Under the pieces are notes generated by a model. It worked only from the letters and a program-made list of their open reading frames with translations, searched no databases and was not told the origin of the DNA. A stretch of 64,000 nt of DNA from Porphyra umbilicalis. Taxonomy: Eukaryota > Rhodophyta > Bangiophyceae > Bangiales > Bangiaceae. This document shows, piece after piece, positions 45,252 to 54,975 of this stretch (within the stretch, counting starts at the first letter, position 1; each line of letters begins with the position of its first letter). Made by a program: the position numbers and the translations under genes. The stretch is taken from the NCBI GenBank assembly GCA_002049455.2, contig KV918904.1, positions 122,196-186,195 of the forward strand, in the 5' to 3' direction.

Positions 45252-48176
45252 ATGGCGCCGGCCGCCATGATGGCGTTTGCGACGGCCGCGCCGCTCGGCG
45301 GCGGCGCCGCCCGCCCCCGCGCTGCTGTCTCGTCGGCATCGTCGACCTTCACGCCAGACGTGGCCGGCGTGGCCCCCTGTGCCGCGACGGCCGCCGCCTC
45401 CCGCCGTCGCGCCCGCCCCCAAGCGGCCGCCGCCCTGCGCATGACGGCGCCCCCGCCAGTGCCGCTCGGCGAAACGGCCGCCTGCGCGGTGCTCGGCCAA
45501 GACGGCAACGGGGCGGCGTGGAAGGTGCACAAGTTTGGGGGCTCCTCCCTCGCAAACGCCACCTGCTTCCGCAACGTTGCGTCGATCCTCCGCACCGAAG
45601 CCGCCGCCGACGCGGCGGCGGCGCAGGGCAAACTCTTTGTCGTTGTCTCGGCGGTTGGCGGGGTGACGGACGCGCTGGAAGCGCTGGTTGTGGCCGCCCG
45701 TGACCGCGCGTCGGGGGAGCACTACCTGGAGGGCCTCGACGCGCTGCGGGAGCAGCACGAGGCGCTCGCGGAGGAGCTGCTGCAGCCGGGCGCGCGCGCG
45801 TCGTTTACCGCCTCCCTCACGTCGGGGCTGCGGGACATTCGTGATTTGCTGCGCGCCGCGTGGATTGCGCGCTCCGCGTCGTCCCGCATCACCGAGCTGG
45901 TCGTCGGCCACGGGGAGTTGTGGTCGGCGCAGCTCCTGTGGGGGCTCCTCCGCCAGGGCGGGGAGGAGAGTGTGGCGGCGGCGATTGAGGCGGTGGTCGG
46001 CGCGCCGGGGGTGGGGGGCCCCAAATCCGCCCCCTGCTCCTGGCTCGACGCGCGGGACGTGCTCGTCGCCTCCCCGTCGGCGGGCCGCTCCATCCGCCGC
46101 GTCGTTGACTGGGACGTGTCGCGGTCCAAGCTCAACGAGTGGACGCGCTCCAACCCGACGACGCTTGTCGTTGCCACAGGCTTTATCTGTGCGGACCCCG
46201 AGGGCGTGCCGACGACGCTCGGGCGGGATGGCTCAGACTACTCGGCGTCCTCATTTGCGCGCCTGCTGTGCGCGTCAGAGGTGACCATCTGGACGGACGT
46301 GGCGGGCGTCTTTTCGGCCGACCCGCGGGTCGTCCGCGACGCGGTGGTCATCCCCAAACTCACGTACAAGGAGGCGGCCGAGTTGGCCTACTTTGGCGCC
46401 CGCGTCCTCCACCCAGACACGATGACGCCGGCGATTGATATGGGCATCCCGCTGCGCATCCGGTCCACCCTTGACCCGTCGGCAGCGGGCACGTACGTCG
46501 ACGGGGTTGCCGACGACTCGGCAGCGGCGGCGGCAGACAACAGCGCGCCGGCGGCGGTGGTCAATGCGCTCGCGCGCTCCCGCGAAATGAGTGGCGTCAA
46601 GGGCTTCTCCACCGTCTCGGACGTATCGCTCATCAACCTCGAAGGCACGGGCATGATTGGGGTGCCCGGCATTGCGTCGACGCTGTTTGGCGCCCTCTCC
46701 GCCGCGGGCATCTCGGTCATCCTCATTGCGCAGGCGTCGTCTGAGTTTTCCCTGTGTGTGGCCGTCCCCGGCAGCTCGGGCGAAGCGGCGGTGGTGGCGG
46801 TGCGCAAGGCGTTCCGCGCGGAGCTGTTGGAGCGCCTCGTCTCGTCGGTGGAGCTGCTCTCCCACTGCTCCATCCTCGCCATGGTCGGCGAGCGGATGCA
46901 GCACCAGCCGGGCATGTCCGCCCGCCTCTTTGCGTCGCTCTCCAAGGCGGGCGTCAACATCCGGGCCATCTCGCAGGGCTCCTCGGAGAACAACATTAGC
47001 GTGGTCGTCGCGCGCTCGGACGAGCAGCGGGCGGTGCGGGCGTGCCACTCGGCGTTTTACCTGTCGGACCAGACGCTGTCGGTGGGGGTGATTGGGACGG
47101 GCCTCGTCGGCGGGACGCTCCTCGACCAGATCCAGTCGCAGGCCGCGTCGCTGCGCTCGGATTTTGGGGTGGACATTCGCGTGCGGGGGCTCGCCACGTC
47201 GAAGAAGATGCTTCTTGCGCCCGACGCGCTCGACCTCGATTCGTGGGCCGACGCGCTGGCGGCCAATGGGGCGACGGCGCCGCTCGACCTCGACGCCTTT
47301 TCGGCGCACATCCTCGATGCGACGCTGCCGCACGCGGTCATCTTTGACTGCACCGCCTCGGAGGCGCTGTCGCCCTACTATCCCCGCTGGCTGGCGGCGG
47401 GCATCCACATCATTACGCCCAACAAGAAGGCCAACTCGGACAGCACCGCCCTCTACACGGCCATCCGGGACGCGCAGCAGCGGCTCAACACGCACTTTTT
47501 CTACGAGGCCAACGTCGGCGCGGGGCTGCCCATCATCTCGACCATCCGGGATTTGCTGCGGACGGGCGACACGTTTACGCGCATCGAAGGCATCTTCTCG
47601 GGGACGCTCAGCTACATCTTTAACGAGTTTACCCCCGACACGACCTTCTCGTCGATCGTCGCGCGCGCCGCCTCGGAGGGGTACACGGAGCCGGACCCGC
47701 GCGACGACCTCGCGGGCACGGACGTGGCGCGCAAGGTCGTCATCCTGGCGCGGGAGATTGGGATCACCGTCGAGTTGGCCGACGTGGCCGTCGAGTCGCT
47801 GGTGCCCGCGGAGCTGGCCGACACCACCGCCGTGTCGGTGGAGGAGTTCACGCGGCGCCTCCCCGAGTTCGACGATGGCCTGACGGCCATGGCCGCCGAA
47901 GCTGCCACGGCGGGGGAGCTCCTCCGCTACGTGGGGGTGATTGACGTGCCGGCCAAAAAGTGCACCGTGGAGCTGCGGCGGTACCGGGCGGACCACCCGT
48001 TTGGGCGCCTGCAGGGGAGCGACAACATCGTGTCGTTCCATACCCGCCGGTATGACACGCAGCCGCTGGTCATCCAAGGGCCGGGCGCGGGCGCGGCCGT
48101 GACGGCGGCGGGCGTGTTTGCCGACTTGCTGAGGCTGGCCGCTCACCTGGGCGCGCCGTCGACCGCGGATATGTGA
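45252..48176 (+). CDS. AK-HSD: Bifunctional aspartokinase-homoserine dehydrogenase
   Basis: Catalyses the first and third steps of the aspartate pathway to threonine, methionine and isoleucine, in the plastid in algae and plants. Order: transit peptide (residues 1 to about 80), aspartokinase from KFGGSS at about residue 94 with GRDGSDYSASSFA, ACT domain 1 (VSLINLEGTGMIGVPGIAST) and ACT domain 2 (ILAMVGERMQHQPGMSARLF, then NIRAISQGSSENNISVVV). The homoserine dehydrogenase starts with the NAD(P)-binding VGVIGTGLVGG at about residue 611, then NKKANS, YEANVGAGLPIIST, FSGTLSYIFNEF and GYTEPDPRDDLAGTDVARK. All key blocks are intact, so both activities and threonine feedback through the ACT domains are expected from the family. 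The 974-residue start at 45,252 (MAPAAMMAFA) opens a transit-like stretch; an in-frame ATG at 45,057 is the alternative. There are no introns and no frame breaks. Confidence 0.95.
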   Translation: MAPAAMMAFATAAPLGGGAARPRAAVSSASSTFTPDVAGVAPCAATAAASRRRARPQAAAALRMTAPPPVPLGETAACAVLGQDGNGAAWKVHKFGGSSLANATCFRNVASILRTEAAADAAAAQGKLFVVVSAVGGVTDALEALVVAARDRASGEHYLEGLDALREQHEALAEELLQPGARASFTASLTSGLRDIRDLLRAAWIARSASSRITELVVGHGELWSAQLLWGLLRQGGEESVAAAIEAVVGAPGVGGPKSAPCSWLDARDVLVASPSAGRSIRRVVDWDVSRSKLNEWTRSNPTTLVVATGFICADPEGVPTTLGRDGSDYSASSFARLLCASEVTIWTDVAGVFSADPRVVRDAVVIPKLTYKEAAELAYFGARVLHPDTMTPAIDMGIPLRIRSTLDPSAAGTYVDGVADDSAAAAADNSAPAAVVNALARSREMSGVKGFSTVSDVSLINLEGTGMIGVPGIASTLFGALSAAGISVILIAQASSEFSLCVAVPGSSGEAAVVAVRKAFRAELLERLVSSVELLSHCSILAMVGERMQHQPGMSARLFASLSKAGVNIRAISQGSSENNISVVVARSDEQRAVRACHSAFYLSDQTLSVGVIGTGLVGGTLLDQIQSQAASLRSDFGVDIRVRGLATSKKMLLAPDALDLDSWADALAANGATAPLDLDAFSAHILDATLPHAVIFDCTASEALSPYYPRWLAAGIHIITPNKKANSDSTALYTAIRDAQQRLNTHFFYEANVGAGLPIISTIRDLLRTGDTFTRIEGIFSGTLSYIFNEFTPDTTFSSIVARAASEGYTEPDPRDDLAGTDVARKVVILAREIGITVELADVAVESLVPAELADTTAVSVEEFTRRLPEFDDGLTAMAAEAATAGELLRYVGVIDVPAKKCTVELRRYRADHPFGRLQGSDNIVSFHTRRYDTQPLVIQGPGAGAAVTAAGVFADLLRLAAHLGAPSTADM

Positions 48177-48632
48177 GTAGGTGCCAGTAGGTTTTGTTGG
48201 GACTGGGCTTTTTTCTGCACGGCACGTCTCTTGCTCGCTCGTCTTGCGCGCCATTTTAGGACTGGCACATTTTTCTCTCTTCTAGTATTTTCCATCACCA
48301 AATATTTCTCGTTGTTTTTCAATTGGTAGCCCATGCAACAAAGATATTTCAGTTGATCAAATAAAACTGCTCTCAACCATTCAGCTTGCATGCCAATTAA
48401 CGACAGTGTGTCCATGTTGGCCGATCGAACAGATCACGGTTCCCGACGGCAGGCCACAATCAGGCTTCCGATTGCCGGCCGACCGACGTCGGCTGCGAGT
48501 AGGTCGGTGCGCGGCGCCGCGAGGAAGACGACGTGTTTGCGAGCGGGCTGTCGCGGTCATTGGTGTGTTCCCCCACTATCCCCACGCACCTTTTCCCTTG
48601 GGCGCTGAGGCCCGTCCATCTGTGTCGCCAAG
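48177..48632. other. Spacer with possible polyadenylation signal
   Basis: AATAAA occurs at 48,360-48,365, about 185 bp after the aspartokinase stop, in AT-rich DNA. The last 50 bp (CCTTTTCCCTTGGGCGCTG) form the leader of eL37. Confidence 0.4.
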
Positions 48633-49380
48633 ATGACCAAGGGCACGAGCAGTTTTGGTAAGCGCACGTCCAAGTCGCACACCCTGTGTGTGCGGTGCGG
48701 GCGTCGCTCCTTCCACATCCAGAAGAGCCGTTGCGCGAGCTGTGGGTACCCCGCTGCACGCAAGCGGACCTGTACGTTTGTCGTCCCGATTGGATTGGCT
48801 TTGTGTGACGGCCTGTTGCGGAGGATGCGGAGGAGTGGCGTGACATGAGTTTGTTCATGCGAGGGTCCGGCAGTGGTGTGCCGCCAGACCTGGGGTCTAT
48901 GGCTGGCGGTTGTCTCCGTGATTGGAGTGCTGGTGGGAGTGCTGGTTGGATTGTGTTCTCGCATTCAATCTGGCGGGCTGTGCTGCTGCGACCTGCACTG
49001 CTCGTCTGTGTGCTGCAGTGCCGTGGTGCATTGAGACGTGTAGCGGGTCTGTGTGCGACAGGCTCTCACTGCACGTGAGGCATCCCGGGGTGGTGCATCG
49101 TGCGGCTCTCCACCGACCCTCTGGTGCTGACTACGTTACTTCCACGATGGATTGGTGATGCTGTTCTGTTTTTGGGCTGCTCCCGTTCCTGCCACTGATC
49201 CGCATGGCTCTGCCTTGCCCCCCCCTCTTCACAACAGACAACTGGTCGGAGAAGAGCAAGCGCAGGCGCACGACGGGGACTGGTCGGATGCAGCATCTCA
49301 AGAACATGCCGCGCCGCTACAAGAACGGCTTCCGTGAGGGCACTCAGGCGAAGCCCAAGGCCATCGCCGCGTCCGCTTGA
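48633..49380 (+). CDS. RPL37: Cytosolic ribosomal protein eL37 (2 exons)
   Basis: A 93-residue component of the cytosolic 60S subunit. Exon 1 is 48,633-48,771 and exon 2 is 49,238-49,380; the 466-nt intron starts GTACGT and ends CAACAG, phase 1. The spliced 282 nt are divisible by three. The start [11 protein letters not shown] is invariant in the family. A zinc-ribbon is formed by Cys19, Cys22, Cys34 and Cys37 (CVRC and CASC). The joint gives [20 protein letters not shown], followed by [16 protein letters not shown], both highly conserved. The tail after GTQ is slightly longer and Ala/Lys-rich. An upstream AAGATG start context is seen. Confidence 0.95.
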
Positions 49381-50101
49381 GCGGTCGGCGCTGCCGCTGC
49401 TTCTGTGGGGAGCCGGGTCCATTTTCTAGGTGCTGTGTGTTGTGCTCCACTGTTGTGGGCGCTTGTGTCGGTCGCGGTTGCAGTGCTGAGTCGGCGGTGT
49501 ACGTCTATCGCCAGCCTACTGGCCTTGATGTTTTGCCTTGCGAGCCTTCTGGGGTGCGTGCATGGCGCTCGTGGGGTCCATGAAAAAAAAAACAAGAAAC
49601 GTTGGTCCCTGGGGGTGTTTCAACAGGCGACCAGACCGCCAACGGGACGAATGTCGTCCGGGTCAATCATGGGTGCCATTAGGGTCCACCTCCCTGAGCG
49701 GGGAACCCTTTGCTTCCAACCAGCTGTGCTTCGGCGGCGCCAGCTGTCGGCGACGTCGACCATTGTGCTTGCTCGTCTGACTTCGGGTGCAGGGTCAAGA
49801 AGGCCCCCCGCTGAGACAGAAATTCTGCTGGGTGAGACAGAAAGTCTGCTTGATGGGCCAGAAACTCGCGTGTTCGGCGGCAGAGCATTCTGCAGTCTTC
49901 ACGCATTTGTCAGCGCTCATGCTCCGTAGAGGAAAGGAAGGTTATCGTCGCAGTTCATACAAGCCGAAAGTGGTGCCGATGGACGTGCTCGACGATGCAT
50001 GTGTCACAGCTAACAAGGGATCGACTCAAACAAAAAGGAAACAACGTACATGAGTGCAGAACGGCCCACCCGAGCGCCGTCTCCACCCTCCCCTTCACCC
50101 C
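49381..50101. other. Spacer between convergent eL37 and YKT6
   Basis: 720 bp with no gene recognised. Near 49,810-49,870 the short phrase AGACAGAAA.TCTGCT repeats (about 15-bp period, three degenerate units). Confidence 0.45.
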
Positions 50102-51296
50102 TCACATCATGCCGCAACACGAGTTTTGGCTCTTGGCCTGCTTGTAAAACATCTTGCTCTGCATCGACAGGTCGTTGCTCTTCTCCACAAGCGAGTCGAG
50201 CTTGACGCCCCGCTCCAGCACGCCGTCGATGGTCTTGTGGAGGATGACCTTGGTGTCATCCAGGTCTTTTTGGATCTTCATGATGGGATCTGCCTCGGCC
50301 GGGTCCTGGTACTTCTCGATGGTCGCGTCCAGGGCGGGAAAGGTCAGTGCCGGCGTGTGGCTGCTGCCCGACCCGTCGTCCCGCACCGAGTGCCACGACG
50401 ACTCGACGGGGTGGGCCGCGAGGAATTCGTCTTGCATCTTGGACAAAAGCGTAAACGCCACCCGCGATGGGTACTCCCGGTCACACAGCGCCACGCCGAC
50501 GAGGCCGTTGGAGCGCGAGTGCACGTGACATAGGTACTCGTGGTGCTCAACCGTGGATCGACCACCCGACGGGACGCGCTTGGCCAGCGTCTTGGAGAAA
50601 AAGGAGGCAAACTCCTTCAGACTGTGGGGAGGGGGAAAAACCGTGCAAAGTGTGTGCGCAACACCGCAGTTCCAAGTGAAATGGATGACCAGCCACAAAG
50701 AGACCGAAACGGGAACAGTGGCAAGAGAAAAGGCGGACAGGCAAGTATACATAGGCAAGCAAACATAGACCAGCAAAACAGACATGAGGAAAAAAGGGGG
50801 CAGGAAGGACACTGGTGAGCAGCCGCACGGAAGGGAAGCATCAGCACCCACGACCACCATCATAGCCCAGCACCAATGTATGGGTGCCGCGCGCCGTGAA
50901 AACATCCCGCCCAGCCCTGATAAACCGTACGTGCGCACAGAAAAACAACACCCCCCCGACAGTGACCGCATAGCCACGTCGGCGGCACAGTCGAGCACGG
51001 TACGCATGCATGGACCACACACCTCTGATGGCTCAACTACTCAAGCTGGTCACTGCGCCCACATACACTCTCTTCAGTGGCGGCGACAACCACAGTCGGC
51101 ACAGGGCCGTGCTCAACCAAACAGAACAAAGGCCCAGCCGTCATCCAACCGCCCACGCACCCCCCATGCAAACAAAAAAAACGTACCTGCCTCTTTGGAA
51201 GTAGTTGAAATCCCTCAGGTGGTAGGCTGCCGCCAGCGTCGTTGCCTCCTCCTCGTGCGGCAGCGCGCGGAGGAGCGTCAGTGCCAGTATCTTCAT
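50102..51296 (-). CDS. YKT6: R-SNARE YKT6 (2 exons)
   Basis: A 209-residue membrane-fusion SNARE of the secretory and vacuolar routes. Exon 1 is 51,296-51,187 and exon 2 is 50,621-50,102; the 565-nt intron starts GTACGT and ends CCACAG, and the spliced 630 nt are in frame. The N-terminal longin domain begins MKILALTLLRA, continues through NYFQRGSLKEFASFF across the splice joint and HEYLCHVHSRSNGLVGVALC, and has EYPSRVAFTLL, a YKT6 hallmark. The R-SNARE helix includes DPIMKIQKDLDDTKVILH and DGVLERGVKLDSLVEKS with the zero-layer Arg. There is no transmembrane segment. The C-terminus is NSCCGMM, a CaaX box with a second Cys, as needed for farnesylation plus palmitoylation in this family. Confidence 0.96.
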
Positions 51297-51764
51297 GGCG
51301 AGGGGGCGGGGGAAACACGGGAGTGACTGGGGCGTAGCAGACGACGTCGACGGCAAAAAGTCAACCACACTGCCGACAGGCTCGACGCCACCAGATGATG
51401 ACAGCACCGGCGTGGAAGCGGGTACCGGCAAAGGGCGGCGCGCGCTGGACGGCAGCAGCGGCAGGTCGCACGCAGAGGGGCGGCGGCGCAGAGGATGGGC
51501 GAGGGTGGGTGGGTGGTCACCCAGCCGCCACGAGGCCTTGAGTGACAGCAAGGGCGCGAGCGCAATGGCCGCGCAGCACGCTGCAATCGGGTGTGTGCCG
51601 CAACTGGTGACTGCGACGTGGACAGATGGTGGGGCTGCTCTGTAAGCTGTCAATAACAATCCTACATAATTGTCGGGGCACATAGTTTGATGGATTTAAA
51701 TGTGTGTTTGCTTTTTTTCACCAAGACTCAACCAGTAGTCACCTCTGGAAGAGGTGAGGAGCGA
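51297..51764. other. Upstream region of YKT6, up to the retroelement
   Basis: 468 bp between the YKT6 start and the first retroelement unit. The part near 51,640-51,760 is AT-richer. The YKT6 promoter should be here, so the element stops short of the gene. Confidence 0.5.
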
Positions 51765-51923
51765 AGCACCCTATTCACACCCAACGAGATGAACCTGGTG
51801 AACAGTCTACGATTACCCGCGCGAGGCGGCTCGAAGACGAGTGGCTGTGCCGGGCGAGACGGTGACGTGATGGAGGGGTGCGTTTGGGGTCCGGGCACCC
51901 CCCCCCGCGGCGGCGCGGCGGCG

Positions 51924-54900
51924 ATGGACGCGGCGGCGACCGGGGGGGCCGCCGCCGTCGCCGCGACGACGCGCGCGATCGCGGCGTTGCTCGACGCCGT
52001 CGCCGTGAACGCGACGGCGGCGTCGAAGCGAACGCTGCTGCTGCTGACAGTTGCGCATCTGACAGAGGATCGATTGGCTGGGGATGGTCCAATTTACGAT
52101 TCTCGCTTTTCATTGGCTGGCGCGGCGCCGCTAATCGCTATTAGCGGCTTAGCCGGCACCGCTATCCCCCCACCCCCGCGTGCTCCCCCACCCCCGCCAC
52201 TGACCGCCCCGCCCCCCCGCCCCTTCGCCCCCGGCTCCCCCCACTCCTGCTGCTGCTGCCCCCCACCCCCCGTCGACGGGGAACCCTTCCCGCTGCCGCC
52301 CGGCCGCCGCGGCCGCAAGGCCCGTCGCGCGGCGCGCCGCCATGCCGCCGCCGCGACGGTGGCTCCTCGCCTGCTCGCCGCTGCTCCCGCCGCCGCCGGC
52401 GCCGACGCCGGCCTGTCTCCCCCTCGCGGTTTCCGCGCTCCCCCCCCGTGGTTGCGGCGGCGGCTGCTGCCGCCGCCGCCCCCGCCGCGGTCGCCCGCGA
52501 CGCCGGGCCTCCCGCCGGCGCCGCCAACGTCGGTGCCGGCGGCCCCCCCCCCCCCCCGTACCGGCCGCCCCTGCGGCGGCCGCCCAAGACGCGGTCGCCG
52601 CGCCTGCGGCGGATCCCCGCGCTGCCCCCCGCCCGCGTCCCGCGACGTGGGCCGACGCGGTGGTCGGCGGGCGTGGGGCTGCCCCTGTGGCCGTGGCCGG
52701 CGGCCGGCGGCCGCCGCCGCGCGGCGGCAAACACAAGGACGCTGTGGCGGTAGCCGCCGCCGTGGCAGCGGCAAAAATCAAGGCCAAGGACGGAGGCGCT
52801 GCCGCGGCGGCGGCCGCTCGGCTCGCCCGCGCGACCGCCGCGGGCGCCGCGCTGCGCCGCCTCGCCGCCGGGTCGCCCCCGCAGGTGACGCTGCGGACTT
52901 TCTACGTCCGCGGCGTCGCCCGCGAGTCGCGCACCTGGCGGCTTCGTGAGCTGCTGTCGGGCGCCACAGGGCTGCCCAAGCGGGCGGTCGTCGACGTGGA
53001 CCGCGCCGGCGACCTCGCAGAGGTGCGCCTGCTGGCGCAGCACGCCGACGCGTTTGAGGCGGCGGTGGCGCTGTCGCCCGCCGCCGCCACGCTAACGCTC
53101 GTGCGGGGGGTCGACCCCCTCTCGCCGTCGCTGCTGGGCGCCCCGCGCCGACGCGGGCTGTCGGCGGAGGCGGCGTGCGAGGTGGCGCGCGCGTTTTACG
53201 TGGCCCGCCGCCGCGCCAAGCTCGCGTCGCTAGACGAGCGGGTGGGCATGCCGCCCGCCCACCGGGACGCCCTCCGCCCGCTGCTGCACCGGGAGCTCGC
53301 CCCGTACGTGCAGCAGCTGGGTGCTGGTGGTGGCGTGGTGGGCGGCCGCGTGGCGCTCCCGGCGGCGGCGGCCGCCGGTGCCGTTGCACAGCGCGGTGGT
53401 GCCGCCCGCCGCGGGGCGGACGGCGCTCGCCTGGTTCCGCCTCCGGGGGTGGCGACCGCGGAGGCGGTCGACGCCGACCGGCCGGGCGCCGAAAATTTCC
53501 AGCCGGCGGCTTCGCCCCCCGCGTCGGCTTCGGCCACCCCGTCTGAAATTTCAGTATTGCCTCCAACCCCCCCACGTTTTCGGCCGCCGCCGAAGACGAC
53601 GCGGCGGCCGAGGAAAATTCTTGCGCCGACGGGGACGGGGTCGATCCCGCATCCGGGATCGGGATGCGGGTGGTCGCCACGACGGCGACCGACCCCCCCC
53701 CCGAATCGGATTGCGCCTCGCCCCGGCGGGCCGCAAATTTTGCAGTGTCCTTCTCGCTCGGCGGCTACCGCACGCCCCCGACCAGCCCCCGCATTGGTGC
53801 GGCCCCCCCGACGCCCCCGCCGCGCGTGGCCCGCCATTCGCTTGGCGCCGCTGGCCACATGGCCGCCGCGGGCGGGGCGGCGGCCGCGGACCTGTCGGCG
53901 GGCCCGGCAGCCTCGCTCCCCCCACTGGCCGACGCCGTCGCTGCGGTGGTTGGGCGTGCACCGGGCGGCGCGGTCGGCGCCCTCTTGCTGGCGGCGGCGA
54001 TGTTCCGCGTCGCGGACGGCGCCGTGGCTGAGGCCGCTGACGCGGCTGCCCCACCGCGGCGCCTCGACCCGGCCGCCGCGGCGGCGCGCGCTGACGCGGC
54101 CGAGGCGCGCGGCGTGCGCGTGGCAGCGTCGGCCGCCGCCACGGCGGACGTGGATTTGGCGGTGTCGCCGCCGGCTACCCCCCCCCCTCCGACGCCAATG
54201 TCGCCAGCGCGGGGTTCTGACGACGCGGCGGCGATTTCCCTCGCGACCGCGCGTGTGTTGCGGCAGGCGGCCGCGCGCTTCGTGGCCGCCCATGACGCGC
54301 CCGTGGCTGTCGCGCGCCGCCTGCGGGCGGCCGCCCTCGAGGGCGTCGCCCGCCGTGCGCGAGGCGCCGCCGCCCGCGCTGTCGCCGCTGCTGCCGGCGC
54401 CGATGCCGCTGCTGCCGCGTTGGTGGGCCTCCCCCCGACGTGGGGAGCGACAGCTGTAGCTCGGGGGTGGTGGCGATTTTTTGTGCGCCCGCCGCTGGTG
54501 CGCGCGCTCCCCCTCCGACGCCCGCTGGTAAGCGGCGCGTGCGGGCGCCGCCCGACTCCGCGTCGGCGCCCCGCCTCGCCAGTGCGGTTCGCGCGCCGCC
54601 TGTCGGTGTCGCCGGTCGAACGCGCGGAGCCTGCCTGCGCGCCGCCGCTGTGGCGCCGCCGCACGTGCCCGGCGTGGCTGCGGGGCCGGTCCTTGCCTCG
54701 TCGCCGGCAGCGGCGCACGCCGCGGACGGCGTGCCGAGTGTCTGGCCCGCGTCTCGCGAGTTGGACCTTGCGGGGGGGTTCCCGCGGCGCCCCAACCTGG
54801 CGGTTGGCGTGCTGCGTGCACCGTCCCCGCTTCGGTCGACGCGCACGCGCGTGCGGCGGTCGCCGCGTCGCCACCTGCGGCGCACGACGCTCGCGCCGCC

Positions 54901-54975
54901 GCGCCGACGGCGGCGCCGCCTGCTGCTCCCCCCCCGTTAGCGACGTCACTGCCAAATGAGTTCCTCTGGCGGTGA
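51924..54975 (+). CDS. Retroelement ORF1, unit 1 (frame-broken)
   Basis: The product starts MDAAATGGAAAVAATTRAIA and is mostly Ala/Pro/Arg-rich, with an early non-repetitive piece LLLLTVAHLTEDRLAGDGPI. A more structured part lies at about 52,890-53,120: TLRTFYVRGVARESRTWRLR, then LPKRAVVDVDRAGDLAEVRL, which could be an RRM-like fold (inference). Such ORF1 proteins bind element RNA in other non-LTR families. Comparison of open frames needs five single added bases, mostly in C runs (for example C7 at about 53,569, which is C8 in unit 2). The adjusted length is then divisible by three. The frame ends at TGA 54,973-54,975, 20 bp inside ORF2. The start is conserved in unit 2 at 60,170. Confidence 0.6.

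Noticed and set aside
46275-48254. 659-codon open frame antisense to aspartokinase-homoserine dehydrogenase
   Set aside because: It lies wholly opposite a gene with intact motifs and translates into Arg/Val/Gly-rich strings typical of a codon-position shadow.
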